DNA from: Tumebacillus lacus
GTDB taxonomy: Bacteria > Bacillota > Bacilli > Tumebacillales > Tumebacillaceae
Assembly (NCBI RefSeq): GCF_026410385.1
Contig: NZ_JAPMLT010000011.1
Span: forward strand, 62,001-126,000
Length of the DNA: 64,000 bases
Direction: 5' to 3'
The notes below the pieces were generated by a model. That model was not told the origin of the DNA, made no database searches, and saw only the letters and a list, made by a program, of their open reading frames with translations. Positions within the stretch are counted from its first letter, which is position 1. Every line of letters begins with the position of its first letter. Shown one piece after another: positions 46,205 through 55,396 of the stretch. The position numbers and the translations under genes are program-made.

Positions 46205-46303
46205 GACACGACTTGACTCCTGTTACTGTATGGAAGCCCACTGTACATTTGACAGCATATCGGGTATCCTGTTAGTGCAAGATGAAGAGAGGAGGTGGGT
46301 CAT

Positions 46304-46657
46304 TTGGTAACGTTGACGAATAGTGCTGCTGAGAAGATCACTTCCCTGCTGGCCGGGAAAGAGGACGACCAACTGGCTCTTCGTATCTACATCAAATCCG
46401 GTGGTTGCTCCGGTTTCTCCTATGGCATGGCACTCGACCGTGCAAAGGACACCGACCAAGTCTTCGAACAAGAAGGCGTAAAGATCGTGATTGATGAGAT
46501 GAGCCGTCAGTACCTGGAAGGCGCACAAGTCGACTATGTCGACTCGATGATGGGTGCCGGTTTCAAGATCGAAAACCCGAATGCGTCGTCCACCTGCGGT
46601 TGCGGTTCTTCCTTCCGCACGAAGGACAACGCGGGCGCTCCGGGCGCTTGCTCCTAA
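46304..46657 (+). CDS. HesB/IscA/ErpA-type iron-sulfur assembly protein, 117 aa
   Basis: A-type carrier for Fe-S cluster assembly. The conserved Cys lie at Cys35 (GGCSGFSYGMALD) and in STCGCGSSF (Cys98, Cys100). The start is TTG 46304, seven bases after GGAGGTGGG; the in-frame GTG 46295 lies inside that site. Monocistronic with a terminator at 46672. Confidence 0.92.
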   Translation: MVTLTNSAAEKITSLLAGKEDDQLALRIYIKSGGCSGFSYGMALDRAKDTDQVFEQEGVKIVIDEMSRQYLEGAQVDYVDSMMGAGFKIENPNASSTCGCGSSFRTKDNAGAPGACS

Positions 46658-46671
46658 TCGCAGCAAACAAA

Positions 46672-46701
46672 GAAAGCCTACCCGCAAGGGTAGGCTTTTT
46701 C
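46672..46701. terminator. Bidirectional terminator between hesB-like gene and tpx
   Basis: AAAGCCTACCC / GGGTAGGCTTT around GCAA, flanked by A and T tracts. Serves both converging genes. Confidence 0.87.
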
Positions 46702-46719
46702 TTATGTGCGTTTCAGGAA

Positions 46720-47238
46720 TTACAGAGCTGCTTTCGCTGCTGCGATGGCTGCTTCGTAGTCCGGGTGGGTGGTGACTTCCGGCACGTATTCGACGTGCAC
46801 GAGCTTGTCGTTTTTGTCGATGACGAAGGTAGCGCGAGCGAGCAGGCGCAGTTCTTTGATCACAACGCCGTACGCGTGACCGAAGGACAGGTCGCGGTGG
46901 TCGGAGAGGGTTTGCACGTTCTCGATGCCGGCAGCGCCGCAGTAACGGCCTTGTGCGAACGGCAGGTCGACGGAGACGGTGAGGATCTTCACGTCGCCGA
47001 GGTTAGCTGCTTCTTCGTTGAAGCGGCGGGTTTGTGCATCGCATACGCCGGTGTCAACAGACGGCACGACGGAGATGATGCGGACGGAGCCTTTGGAGTC
47101 TTCCAAGGTGACCGGGGTCAGGTTGTTTGCCAGCACGGTGAAGTTCGGTGCTTGGTCGCCTACTTTTACTTCGTTGCCAACGAGGGTGACGGTGCCACCT
47201 TTAAAGGTAACGGTTTGACGTTCTGCGAGTTGCGTCAT
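46720..47238 (-). CDS. tpx: Thiol peroxidase (atypical 2-Cys peroxiredoxin), 172 aa
   Basis: Reduces hydrogen peroxide and alkyl hydroperoxides using thioredoxin. Peroxidatic Cys66 sits in VVPSVDTGVCDAQTRRF; resolving Cys100 in FAQGRYCGAAG; both are Tpx-specific contexts. AAAGGAGGATG lies upstream on the minus strand. Codon bias is strong, suggesting abundant protein. Confidence 0.96.
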   Translation of the reverse strand: MTQLAERQTVTFKGGTVTLVGNEVKVGDQAPNFTVLANNLTPVTLEDSKGSVRIISVVPSVDTGVCDAQTRRFNEEAANLGDVKILTVSVDLPFAQGRYCGAAGIENVQTLSDHRDLSFGHAYGVVIKELRLLARATFVIDKNDKLVHVEYVPEVTTHPDYEAAIAAAKAAL

Positions 47239-47342
47239 GAGCGAACATCCTCCTTTTTCTTGTAGAGAGAAATATGTACAAACACTATCTTACCCTAATC
47301 CTATCGATTTTTCATCATAGGACTGTAAAAATGTGAGGCTGA

Positions 47343-48131
47343 TCACGTGATCAGCCCGCCGTTGGGGGACAGGACTTGTCCCGTGATGAACGACGACGTG
47401 GGCAAAGCGAGAAACAGCACAGCAGCAGCGACGTCCTCCGGGGTGCCGAGGCGGCCGACCGGCGTCTCCTCGGCGAGCATCTGCAGAGCCTCCGGGTCGA
47501 GATGGCCGAGCATGTCGGTCTGCACTGCGCCGGGGGCGACTGCGTTGACGGTGATCCCGGACGGGCCCATCTCTTTGGCCAGCGCTTTGGTCAAGGAGAT
47601 CAGGCCGCCTTTGGAGGCGGAGTAGGCCACTTCAAACGATCCGCCGGCCAGCCCCCAGATCGAGGAGATGTTGATGATCCGGCCGTAGCCGTTTTGGATC
47701 ATGTACGGCAGGACCGCTTTGGCGCAGAGAAACGGCGATTTGAGATTGGCGTTCATCAGCGCGTCCCACTCGTCCTCCGTCGTGTCGAGCAGCAGCCCGG
47801 AGCGGGCGATCCCGGCGTTGTTGACGAGGATCGTCGGCGGGCCGATGTTCACAGCGGCGGTTTGCACGAGCGAAGCGACCTCCTGTGCCTGCGACACGTC
47901 CGCCCGCACGGCAAGCGCTTGTACGTCAAACTGGCGGCACGTCGAGACGACGTCAACCGCCAGCGTTTCGTTTTGCCGATAGTTGATCACCACGTTCGCA
48001 CCGGCGGCGGCCAAGTGCAAGGCGATCGCCCGCCCGATGCCGCGCGATGCCCCTGTCACGATCGCGTTGTGACCGTGCAGGGGGCGGTAGGGCTGGGTTC
48101 CTGCTGGTGTTCCGTATGATAGCATATCCAA
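47343..48131 (-). CDS. SDR-family oxidoreductase (FabG-like), 262 aa
   Basis: Classical SDR: VTGASRGIGRAIALHLAAAG, LVNNAGIARSG, catalytic Ser in INISSIWGLAGG, YSASKGGLISLTKALAKE and a C-terminal FITGQVLSPNGG. Close in style to 3-oxoacyl-ACP reductases but not in a fatty acid cluster. The TTG at 48131 has GGGAG about 12 bases upstream; ATG at 48125 is also possible. It is followed upstream on the same strand by an alpha/beta hydrolase, 35 bases away. Confidence 0.88.
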   Translation of the reverse strand: MDMLSYGTPAGTQPYRPLHGHNAIVTGASRGIGRAIALHLAAAGANVVINYRQNETLAVDVVSTCRQFDVQALAVRADVSQAQEVASLVQTAAVNIGPPTILVNNAGIARSGLLLDTTEDEWDALMNANLKSPFLCAKAVLPYMIQNGYGRIINISSIWGLAGGSFEVAYSASKGGLISLTKALAKEMGPSGITVNAVAPGAVQTDMLGHLDPEALQMLAEETPVGRLGTPEDVAAAVLFLALPTSSFITGQVLSPNGGLIT

Positions 48132-48165
48132 ATTTCGTTCCGCTCCCTTTGCTTGCTGGATCTCC

Positions 48166-48990
48166 TCATTCTACCATATGAGGAAGCGGGAGTGCCCGTT
48201 TCTGCGACTCCCCGGCGCGGAGATCGAGACCTTGCAGCCATTCCTCCAGCACGGCGTTGAACGCGTCGGCTGCCCGCGTGGCGACGGCGTGGTTGACCCC
48301 GTCGACGACGGAGATCTGGGCATGCCGGATCTTTTCGGTCAATGCGGCCGCATTGGTGCCGGAGGATTTGTCTTTTTTGCCGTGAACGAGCAGGGTCGGG
48401 CAGGTGATCTTTGTGATGTCGTGCTCGTGCAGAAACTCCTGCGAGGCTTCGATCATCTGGACGCTTTCCGTCGGATCGGCGCGTTTGGCGATGCGGTAGA
48501 AAAAGCCGCGCTGAACGAGATTTTTCGCGTTGGACGTGGCGACCGAGTAGGCCAGGGCTTTGTGCAGTTTGGAGTGGATCATCCAGCGGGAGAAATCCAT
48601 GCGCACGCGCAAGTAGAGATTGTTGACGCGGTCGATTGAGCCGATGCAGCAGATGCCGGCGGTGCGGTCCGGGTGGTTGACGGCGAAGCTCTGGGCGATC
48701 AACGTGCCGGTCGAGTAGCCGATCAACACGGCGCGTTCGATGCCGAGGTGGTCGAGCAACGCGAGCAGATCTCCGGCCAGATCGCGGATCGACAGCTTGC
48801 CTTTGGTCGTGCCGGTGCCGCCGTGACCCCGGCAGTCGTAGGTGACCATTCGGTAGCGAGTGGAAAAGACGGGAGCCTGGGCGATCCAGTTTTGGTGCGA
48901 GAGGCCGAGCCCGTGGATGAACACGAGCGGATCGCCTTGGCCCACGTCGGTGTAGAAATGGGAGATACCTTCGTGTTCAAATCTCGGCAC
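48166..48990 (-). CDS. Alpha/beta hydrolase, 274 aa
   Basis: PLVFIHGLGLSHQNW (oxyanion), LIGYSTGTLIAQSFA with nucleophile Ser in GYSTG, acid region VHGKKDKSSG and His in VDGVNHAVATRAAD. Similar to 3-oxoadipate enol-lactonase-type hydrolases. Cytoplasmic. AAAGGAGGAATC precedes the ATG on the minus strand. Probably co-transcribed with the SDR. Confidence 0.87.
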   Translation of the reverse strand: MPRFEHEGISHFYTDVGQGDPLVFIHGLGLSHQNWIAQAPVFSTRYRMVTYDCRGHGGTGTTKGKLSIRDLAGDLLALLDHLGIERAVLIGYSTGTLIAQSFAVNHPDRTAGICCIGSIDRVNNLYLRVRMDFSRWMIHSKLHKALAYSVATSNAKNLVQRGFFYRIAKRADPTESVQMIEASQEFLHEHDITKITCPTLLVHGKKDKSSGTNAAALTEKIRHAQISVVDGVNHAVATRAADAFNAVLEEWLQGLDLRAGESQKRALPLPHMVE

Positions 48991-49004
48991 GTCCGATTCC
49001 TCCT

Positions 49005-50270
49005 TTAATGGCCCGGCGTGCTGTCCTCCACGTCAGGGGAGAGAGCCAGCGGATCGATCAGGTTGAAATCGCCGTAGCCGATGTTCGGATCGACAAAGTT
49101 CTGCGGCGAGAGGGGAGCCAGCGGATCGAGCGTGTAGCCGTCGCGGCGGGCTGACCGGCGGCGCTCCTCGCTCGTCACCTGCGGAACGCCGTCTTTTCGT
49201 TCATCGCCCGGAGGCTCCAGCGTGTCGTGACCGACATTATAGGTTAATTTCCCATCCTCTGCGGTGCCGTACCCCGCGTTCGCAGACGTAAAAAACGACG
49301 CATCGCGGGCATCCATTTGGTCGTAGGGATAGGGATCTGTCAAATTGGCCGTATGATAAGAAGTTTCCACCGTGTCATCTGCGCGTGTCGCATTTGTTGC
49401 ATTCGCTCGATCCGCTTCCTCTGCGCCGTTTTGAACCTCCCGATTTTCCTTCTCCTCCCCGTACATCCCCACGAGCGGCGCAGGCACACCGCCCGGTGTG
49501 AGCATCGCGGCGATGGAGATCGGGTCGATCACGCCCGGATCGGCCGCCACGAGGTCGCTCACGCCGCCGTCCGTCAGCAGATCAGCCTCGGTCGCCCCCT
49601 CGTCCTCCGCGCCCGTCATGCCGCCCGTGCGCGCCGCTTGCGAGCCTTCGTGGCGTGCTCCGGCATTCATGTCGTCAGCCGACGCACGGCTCACCGTCGA
49701 CCCGCCCGTCGCCGTCCCGTCCGACGTGGTCATCCCCGTCGTATCCGACACCTGCCCTCCTTGCTCTCGCTCCACAAGCCCGCCATGCTTTTTCATCGTA
49801 TCCATCGCTATCTTCGCCTCCTCGTCGTTTTGCACGTCCACAGTGATCCGATACACCGGGTCGATGCCGCGGTTGTACCGGTGCAGATTGGAATTTTGCC
49901 TCGGCAGATCTTCCTCGTCCCCCTGCGTGTGTTTATCCGGACGCAGGTACTCGCCGTAGCTTCTGCGAATCATCTTGTCGTTCGCAGGGGCACCGGTCAG
50001 CACCGGACCGAACTGCGGCACTGTAAACGAAGCCGACCCAAACGTCACCCCGCCCGTCTCCAGCGCATCGTCGGTCAACAAGGGCGAATTTTCTGCATCA
50101 TTGACAACATCGCCGTTTTCACTGAGCGGACCCCGCTCTGGAGAGCGGGTTTGCCCTTCTTTCTGTTCAATTACTGAGATTCTTCCTCTAAAATGCGGCG
50201 TCAAGTCCTTGACGCAACCCTGAACGGTTGTATACGATAAAAAATGAGTGATGATTCGTTCATTTTTCAT
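49005..50270 (-). CDS. Large disordered hypothetical protein, about 421 aa
   Basis: The sequence is dominated by D, G, T, A, E and is probably unstructured, apart from a short part (YRITVDVQNDEEAKIAMDTM, then KKHGG) that resembles the folded core of small stress proteins of the YflT type. It ends LSPDVEDSTPGH. The start is uncertain: ATG at 50270 has AAGGGGTGAG upstream, but residues 1-45 are not very protein-like, so the true start may be further in. Family not recognised. Divergent from the carboxylase operon. Confidence 0.6.
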   Translation of the reverse strand: MKNERIITHFLSYTTVQGCVKDLTPHFRGRISVIEQKEGQTRSPERGPLSENGDVVNDAENSPLLTDDALETGGVTFGSASFTVPQFGPVLTGAPANDKMIRRSYGEYLRPDKHTQGDEEDLPRQNSNLHRYNRGIDPVYRITVDVQNDEEAKIAMDTMKKHGGLVEREQGGQVSDTTGMTTSDGTATGGSTVSRASADDMNAGARHEGSQAARTGGMTGAEDEGATEADLLTDGGVSDLVAADPGVIDPISIAAMLTPGGVPAPLVGMYGEEKENREVQNGAEEADRANATNATRADDTVETSYHTANLTDPYPYDQMDARDASFFTSANAGYGTAEDGKLTYNVGHDTLEPPGDERKDGVPQVTSEERRRSARRDGYTLDPLAPLSPQNFVDPNIGYGDFNLIDPLALSPDVEDSTPGH

Positions 50271-50339
50271 GTTCCTGCTCACCCCTTCATGGGTACGATT
50301 CCCGGAAGAGGGCGCGCAGATTCTAGGAGGGTTTGCCCT

Positions 50340-51686
50340 GTGTTCCGTAAAATTTTGATCGCGAACCGCGGCGAGATCGCTTGCCGTGTCATTCGAACCT
50401 GTAAAGCATTAGGCATCCAAACGGTCGGTATATATTCGGAGGCTGACGCGGAAGCCCCGCACGTCAAACTGGCGGACGAAGCGTTCCTCGTCGGCGCACC
50501 GCCGGTCGCACAGAGCTATCTGAACGTTGACCGGATCCTTGAGATCGCCAAAGAGACCGGAGCCGAGGCGGTTCACCCGGGCTACGGCTTGCTGTCCGAA
50601 AACACCGGCTTTGCCAAAAGCTGCGAGGCGGCCGGCATCACCTTCATCGGCCCGTCCACCGAAGCGATCGCCGCGATGGGCTCCAAAATCGAGTCCCGCA
50701 AAGCGATGGAAGCGGCTGGCGTCCCGGTCGTGCCGGGCATCACCCGCCCGCTGATCGACGAGGAAGAAGGCGTCACCGTCGCGAACGAGATCGGCTACCC
50801 GGTCATGCTGAAAGCATCGGGCGGCGGCGGCGGCATCGGCATGCAGGTCTGCCACAGCGACGACGAGCTGCGCAAAGCGTACGCGGGCAACCAAAACCGT
50901 GCTAAGCAATTCTTCGGCGACGACGCGATGTACATCGAAAAGTTTGTCGAGGAGCCGCGCCACGTCGAAGTGCAGATCCTCGCCGACAAAGACGGCAACA
51001 CCGTCTACCTGTGGGAGCGCGAATGCTCGATCCAGCGCCGTCACCAAAAAGTCGTGGAGGAAGCTCCGTCCCCGTTCCTCGATGCGGAACTGCGTCAAAA
51101 GATGGGGGAGGCGGCCGTCCGCGCGGCCAAGTCGATCGGCTACAGCAACGCCGGCACCATCGAGTTTTTGGTCGACAAGCACCGTAACTTCTACTTCCTT
51201 GAGATGAACACGCGTCTCCAGGTCGAACACCCGATCACCGAGGAGATCACCGGCCTCGACCTCGTCGCGGAGCAGCTGCGCATCGCATACGGCGAGTCGC
51301 TCGGCTACGGTCAAGACGACATCAAGCTCGAAGGCCATGCCATCGAAGTGCGCATCTACGCCGAGGACCCGAAGACGTTCTTCCCGAGCCCTGGCACGAT
51401 CACCCGTTTCGAAGCGCCGCAGGGCGAGCACGTCCGCAACGAGCTGGCCGTCGGCGAAGGCTCCAAAGTCACGCCGTTCTACGATCCGATGATCGCCAAG
51501 CTGATCGTCAAAGGGAACGACCGTTTGGAAGCGATTACACGCATGCAGGCTGCGCTTGAGAACTACCACGTCGAAGGCATCAAGACCAACATCCCGATGC
51601 TGCGCGACGTGATGGCGCACGAGGCGTTCCGCGCGGGGGATACGACCACCGATTTTGTGGCAAAACACATTCAGCAGAAAAAATAG
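50340..51686 (+). CDS. Acyl-CoA carboxylase biotin carboxylase subunit (methylcrotonyl-CoA type), 448 aa
   Basis: ATP-grasp biotin carboxylase: FRKILIANRGEIACRVIRTC, VHPGYGLLSEN, KASGGGGGIGMQ (ATP loop), RDCSIQRRHQK-like ECSIQRRHQKVVEEAPS and EMNTRLQVEHPITE. GTG 50340 follows TAGGAGGG. First gene of five that match B. subtilis yngH-yngHB-yngG-yngF-yngE; that context points to methylcrotonyl-CoA (leucine breakdown) rather than acetyl-CoA as substrate. Confidence 0.92.
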   Translation: MFRKILIANRGEIACRVIRTCKALGIQTVGIYSEADAEAPHVKLADEAFLVGAPPVAQSYLNVDRILEIAKETGAEAVHPGYGLLSENTGFAKSCEAAGITFIGPSTEAIAAMGSKIESRKAMEAAGVPVVPGITRPLIDEEEGVTVANEIGYPVMLKASGGGGGIGMQVCHSDDELRKAYAGNQNRAKQFFGDDAMYIEKFVEEPRHVEVQILADKDGNTVYLWERECSIQRRHQKVVEEAPSPFLDAELRQKMGEAAVRAAKSIGYSNAGTIEFLVDKHRNFYFLEMNTRLQVEHPITEEITGLDLVAEQLRIAYGESLGYGQDDIKLEGHAIEVRIYAEDPKTFFPSPGTITRFEAPQGEHVRNELAVGEGSKVTPFYDPMIAKLIVKGNDRLEAITRMQAALENYHVEGIKTNIPMLRDVMAHEAFRAGDTTTDFVAKHIQQKK

Positions 51687-51715
51687 CAGAGCGATCCCTA
51701 AGGAGGACATACACA

Positions 51716-51931
51716 ATGACTGAAATCACCGCAAGCATGGCAGGCAACGTTTGGAAAGTACTCGTAAAACCGGGCGACACCGTCGAAGAGGGCCAAGACG
51801 TCGTCATCCTCGAATCGATGAAGATGGAGATCCCGATCTCCGCAGACTTTGGCGGCATCGTCAAAGAAGTCCGCGCGGAAGAAGGCGGCTTTGTCAACGA
51901 AGGCGACGTGCTGGTCGTCGTAGAAGACTAA
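51716..51931 (+). CDS. Biotin carrier protein (biotinyl/lipoyl domain), 71 aa
   Basis: A single biotinyl domain with ESMKMEIPI, where Lys36 carries biotin, and a symmetric VLVKPGDTVEEGQ / VRAEEGGFVNEGD layout. AAGGAGGAC precedes ATG 51716. Works with the carboxylase at 50340 and the transferase at 53739. Two bases separate it from the HMG-CoA lyase gene. Confidence 0.95.
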   Translation: MTEITASMAGNVWKVLVKPGDTVEEGQDVVILESMKMEIPISADFGGIVKEVRAEEGGFVNEGDVLVVVED

Positions 51932-51933
51932 TC

Positions 51934-52842
51934 ATGAAGAACTGGCCGAACGCCGTCACGATCAAGGAAGTCGGACCTCGTGACGGCTTGCAAAATGAAA
52001 AGACGGTCGTGTCGACCGAGGACAAGATCGCGTGGATCAACCAACTGAGCCGCACCGGGTTGAAACACATCGAGATCACCTCGTTCGTCAACCCGAAATG
52101 GATTCCGCCGCTCGCAGACAGCCTGGAAGTCGCTCAAGGCATCGAACGGGTGGAAGGCGTTACCTACTCCGCGCTGGTGCCGAACTTGCGCGGACTGGAG
52201 GGCGCTCTCAAGGCTGACCTCGACGAGGTGGCCGTGTTCATGTCGGCGACCGAAGCGCACAACAAAAAGAACATCAACAAGTCGATTGACGAGACGTTCC
52301 CGGTGCTGAAAGAGACGGTCGATCAGGCGTTGCAAGCGGGCAAGATCGTCCGCGGTTACCTGTCTACCGTCTTTGGTTGCCCGTATGAAGGCAAAACGGA
52401 CGTCAAACAGGCGGTCTACGTCGCGCAAAAACTGTTCGACATGGGCATTCACGAGCTGTCGGTCGGCGACACCATCGGCGTGGCCAACCCGGCGCAGGTC
52501 TACGAAGTGCTCGAAGAACTCTTAAAATTCGTGCCTGCCGAAAAAATCGCGATGCATTTCCACAACACGCGCGGCACCGCGCTTGCCAACGTGCTCGCGT
52601 CGCTCGACATGGGCATCACGACGTTTGACGGCGCGCTCGGGGGTCTTGGCGGCTGTCCGTATGCGCCGGGCGCGTCGGGCAACCTTGCGACCGACGATCT
52701 GCTCTACATGCTGCACGGCATGGGCATCTCCACCGGCGTCGACCAAGGCCTCATGATCGAGTCGGCGAAGTTTATCGAAAACCGGATCGGGCGGCCGCTG
52801 CCGAGCCACACCTTGCAGACCGTTCGCGCGACCTGCGAGTAA
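51934..52842 (+). CDS. Hydroxymethylglutaryl-CoA lyase, 302 aa
   Basis: Cleaves HMG-CoA to acetyl-CoA and acetoacetate, the last step of leucine catabolism. EVGPRDGLQNEK (metal and substrate), ITSFVNPKWIPPLAD, HFHNTRGTALAN and the signature GLGGCPYAPGASGN with the catalytic Cys. No upstream ribosome site of its own apart from the end of the carrier gene, so translation is probably coupled. Matches yngG by position. Confidence 0.95.
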   Translation: MKNWPNAVTIKEVGPRDGLQNEKTVVSTEDKIAWINQLSRTGLKHIEITSFVNPKWIPPLADSLEVAQGIERVEGVTYSALVPNLRGLEGALKADLDEVAVFMSATEAHNKKNINKSIDETFPVLKETVDQALQAGKIVRGYLSTVFGCPYEGKTDVKQAVYVAQKLFDMGIHELSVGDTIGVANPAQVYEVLEELLKFVPAEKIAMHFHNTRGTALANVLASLDMGITTFDGALGGLGGCPYAPGASGNLATDDLLYMLHGMGISTGVDQGLMIESAKFIENRIGRPLPSHTLQTVRATCE

Positions 52843-52862
52843 GCGAAAGGGGAATTTTCCAC

Positions 52863-53696
52863 ATGCCGTTTGATCCGAACATCCGCAATTTCCGCGAGGT
52901 GCCGCTTTCCGAGGAGAAAAAAGGCCTCGTCACTGTCGAGCTCGCGGAAGGCATCGCGACCGTCACTTTAAACCGTCTCGAAGCGCACAACGCGCTGTCT
53001 GTCGAGATGCTGGAACAGTTTATCGACGCGCTCTACTCGTTGAAATTTGACCCCGAAGCGCGCGTCATCGTCGTCACCGGGGTGGGGGAGAAGGCGTTCT
53101 GCGCCGGTGCTGACCTGATTCAGCGCGGTCAGATGGATATGCCGCAGACCCGCCAGCATATCAACCTGATCCGCACGGCCGTCAACGAGCTGGAAGCGAT
53201 GCCGCAACCGGTCATCGCCGCTGTAAACGGCGTCGCGTTTGGCGGCGGCACCGAGCTGACGCTGGCGGCCGACCTGCGCGTCGCGTCGATCAACGCCAAA
53301 TTTGGCCTGACCGAGACCGCGCTGGCGATCATCCCGGGAGCGGGCGGCACGCAGCGTCTGCCGCGTCTGATCGGCGTGGCGAAGGCGAAGGAACTGATCC
53401 TGACCGCCCGCCGCATCGGAGCTGAGGAAGCCGAGCAGATCGGCCTCGTCAACTACGTCACCTCCGCTGGAGACCTGTTGCCCAAAGCGTACGAACTCGC
53501 CCGCGAGATCACCAAAAACGGCCCGATGGCCGTCCGTCAGGCAAAGCTGGCGATCAACAAAGGTGTCGAAGTCGACCTCGCCACCGGCCTGTCGATCGAA
53601 CAAAACGCGTACGAAGTCATCCTGCCGTCGCAGGACCGCTTGGAAGGACTCAAGGCGTTTAAAGAAAAACGTCCCCCTGTCTACAAAGGCGAATGA
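52863..53696 (+). CDS. Enoyl-CoA hydratase (methylglutaconyl-CoA hydratase candidate), 277 aa
   Basis: Crotonase fold: NRLEAHNALSVEMLEQF, AFCAGADLIQRGQM (oxyanion and CoA site), AVNGVAFGGGTELTLAADLR and GLTETALAIIPGAGGTQRLP with the catalytic Glu. From its operon it should hydrate 3-methylglutaconyl-CoA to HMG-CoA. CGAAAGGGGAA precedes ATG 52863. Equivalent to yngF. Confidence 0.92.
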   Translation: MPFDPNIRNFREVPLSEEKKGLVTVELAEGIATVTLNRLEAHNALSVEMLEQFIDALYSLKFDPEARVIVVTGVGEKAFCAGADLIQRGQMDMPQTRQHINLIRTAVNELEAMPQPVIAAVNGVAFGGGTELTLAADLRVASINAKFGLTETALAIIPGAGGTQRLPRLIGVAKAKELILTARRIGAEEAEQIGLVNYVTSAGDLLPKAYELAREITKNGPMAVRQAKLAINKGVEVDLATGLSIEQNAYEVILPSQDRLEGLKAFKEKRPPVYKGE

Positions 53697-53738
53697 CCGT
53701 TTGGTCGTTTGACCGCCCCGAGAGGAGATTTACCCGGA

Positions 53739-55268
53739 ATGACTTTTGATAAAGTGCTGAGTGAACGCATCGAGCGCGTCAAACAAGGCGGCGCTCCGAA
53801 ATACCATGAGAAAAACGCAGAGCAAGGCAAGCTGTTCGTCCGCGACCGCCTGCGCCTGCTCTTTGACGACGACTTTGAAGTGGAAGACGCGCTGTTTGCC
53901 AACTACACGGCCGGCGATCTTCCGGCTGACGGCGTCGTCACCTGCCTTGGCAAAGTCGACGGCCGCATCGTTGCCGTCATGGCAAACGACTCCACCGTCA
54001 AAGCGGGCTCCTGGGGTTCCCGCACCGTTGAGAAGATCCTGCGCATCCAAGAGACCGCAGAAAAGCTCAACGTCCCGATGATCTACCTCGTCGACTCGGC
54101 CGGTGCCCGCATCACCGACCAGATCCAGATGTTCCCGGGCCGTCGCGGTGCCGGCCGCATCTTCTACAACCAAGTCAAATTCTCCGGCCGCATGCCGCAG
54201 GTCTGCGTCCTGTTCGGCCCGTCGGCTGCGGGCGGCGCGTACATCCCGGCGTTCTGCGACATCGTGATCATGGTCGACAAAAACGCGTCGATGTACCTCG
54301 GCTCGCCGCGGATGGCGGAGATGGTCATCGGCGAGAAAGTCTCGCTGGAAGAGATGGGCGGCGCACGCATGCACTGCCAGATCTCCGGCGTGGGCGATGT
54401 GCTCGCGAAAAACGAGCAAGAAGCGATTGCGGCAGCGCGTCAGTACCTGACCTACTTCCCGCAAAACTACTCCGAAAAGCCGCCGGTCAAAGAAGCGCTG
54501 GCACCGAAGGAGTTTGAAAAATCGCTGGCTGAGATCATCCCGGCCAACCAGAACGCACCGTTCAACATGCACGACCTGATCAACCGCCTGATCGATGAGA
54601 ACTCCTGGTTTGAGATCAAGAAACTGTTCGCCCAAGAGCTCATCACCGGCATCGGCCGCATCGACGGCCAACCGGTCGGCATCATCGCTAACCAACCGAA
54701 AGTCAAAGGCGGCGTCCTGTTTGTGGACTCGGCTGACAAAGCAGCGAAGTTCATCAACCTCTGCGACGCGTTCAACATCCCGCTGCTCTTCCTGATGGAC
54801 GTGCCGGGCTTCATGATCGGCACCAAAGTCGAGCGCGCCGGCATCATCCGCCACGGTGCAAAGTTGATCTCCGCGATGTCCGAAGCATCGGTACCGAAGA
54901 TCTCCGTCGTCGTCCGCAAAGCATACGGCGCAGGTCTCTACGCGATGGCAGGCCCGGCATTCGAACCGGACGCATGCCTCGCACTCCCGACCGCATCCAT
55001 CGCCGTCATGGGCCCGGAAGCGGCTGTCAACGCCGTCTACGCGAACAAGATCGCCGAACTGCCGGAAGAAGAGCGTGCGGCCTTCATCGAAGCCAAGCGC
55101 GAAGAGTACCGTGAAGACATCGACATCTACAAGCTGGCGAGCGAAATGATCATCGACGGCATCGTCGACCCGAACGACCTCCGCAACGAGCTGTCGAAGC
55201 GCTTCGAGGTGTACAGCAGCAAATACGCTCCGTTTACGGATCGCAAGCATCCGGTGTATCCGGTGTAA
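53739..55268 (+). CDS. Acyl-CoA carboxylase carboxyltransferase subunit, 509 aa
   Basis: Carboxyltransferase beta/alpha fused type of the MCC/PCC beta family: LVDSAGARITDQIQMFPGRR, GPSAAGGAYIPAFCDIVIMV, and in the second half VPGFMIGTKVERAGIIRHGA and RKAYGAGLYAMAGPAFEPD. ATG 53739 follows GAGAGGAG. Last gene of the operon; transfers CO2 from the carrier to methylcrotonyl-CoA (inferred). Equivalent to yngE. Confidence 0.93.
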   Translation: MTFDKVLSERIERVKQGGAPKYHEKNAEQGKLFVRDRLRLLFDDDFEVEDALFANYTAGDLPADGVVTCLGKVDGRIVAVMANDSTVKAGSWGSRTVEKILRIQETAEKLNVPMIYLVDSAGARITDQIQMFPGRRGAGRIFYNQVKFSGRMPQVCVLFGPSAAGGAYIPAFCDIVIMVDKNASMYLGSPRMAEMVIGEKVSLEEMGGARMHCQISGVGDVLAKNEQEAIAAARQYLTYFPQNYSEKPPVKEALAPKEFEKSLAEIIPANQNAPFNMHDLINRLIDENSWFEIKKLFAQELITGIGRIDGQPVGIIANQPKVKGGVLFVDSADKAAKFINLCDAFNIPLLFLMDVPGFMIGTKVERAGIIRHGAKLISAMSEASVPKISVVVRKAYGAGLYAMAGPAFEPDACLALPTASIAVMGPEAAVNAVYANKIAELPEEERAAFIEAKREEYREDIDIYKLASEMIIDGIVDPNDLRNELSKRFEVYSSKYAPFTDRKHPVYPV

Positions 55269-55396
55269 GGATGCTTTCATCAAGCCTTTCTCCTAACTTG
55301 GGGAGAGGCTTTTTGTGTCGTAGCTTTCTTGCTCTTCTGTATGAGAAGGCGTATCGTAAGAGAAAGTCCAGATCACGAATAGGAGGTCACAACTTT

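Noticed and set aside
46249-46254. Perfect TTGACA ahead of the HesB-like gene
   Set aside because: No acceptable -10 lies 16-18 bases downstream (TTAGTG), so it was not listed as a promoter.
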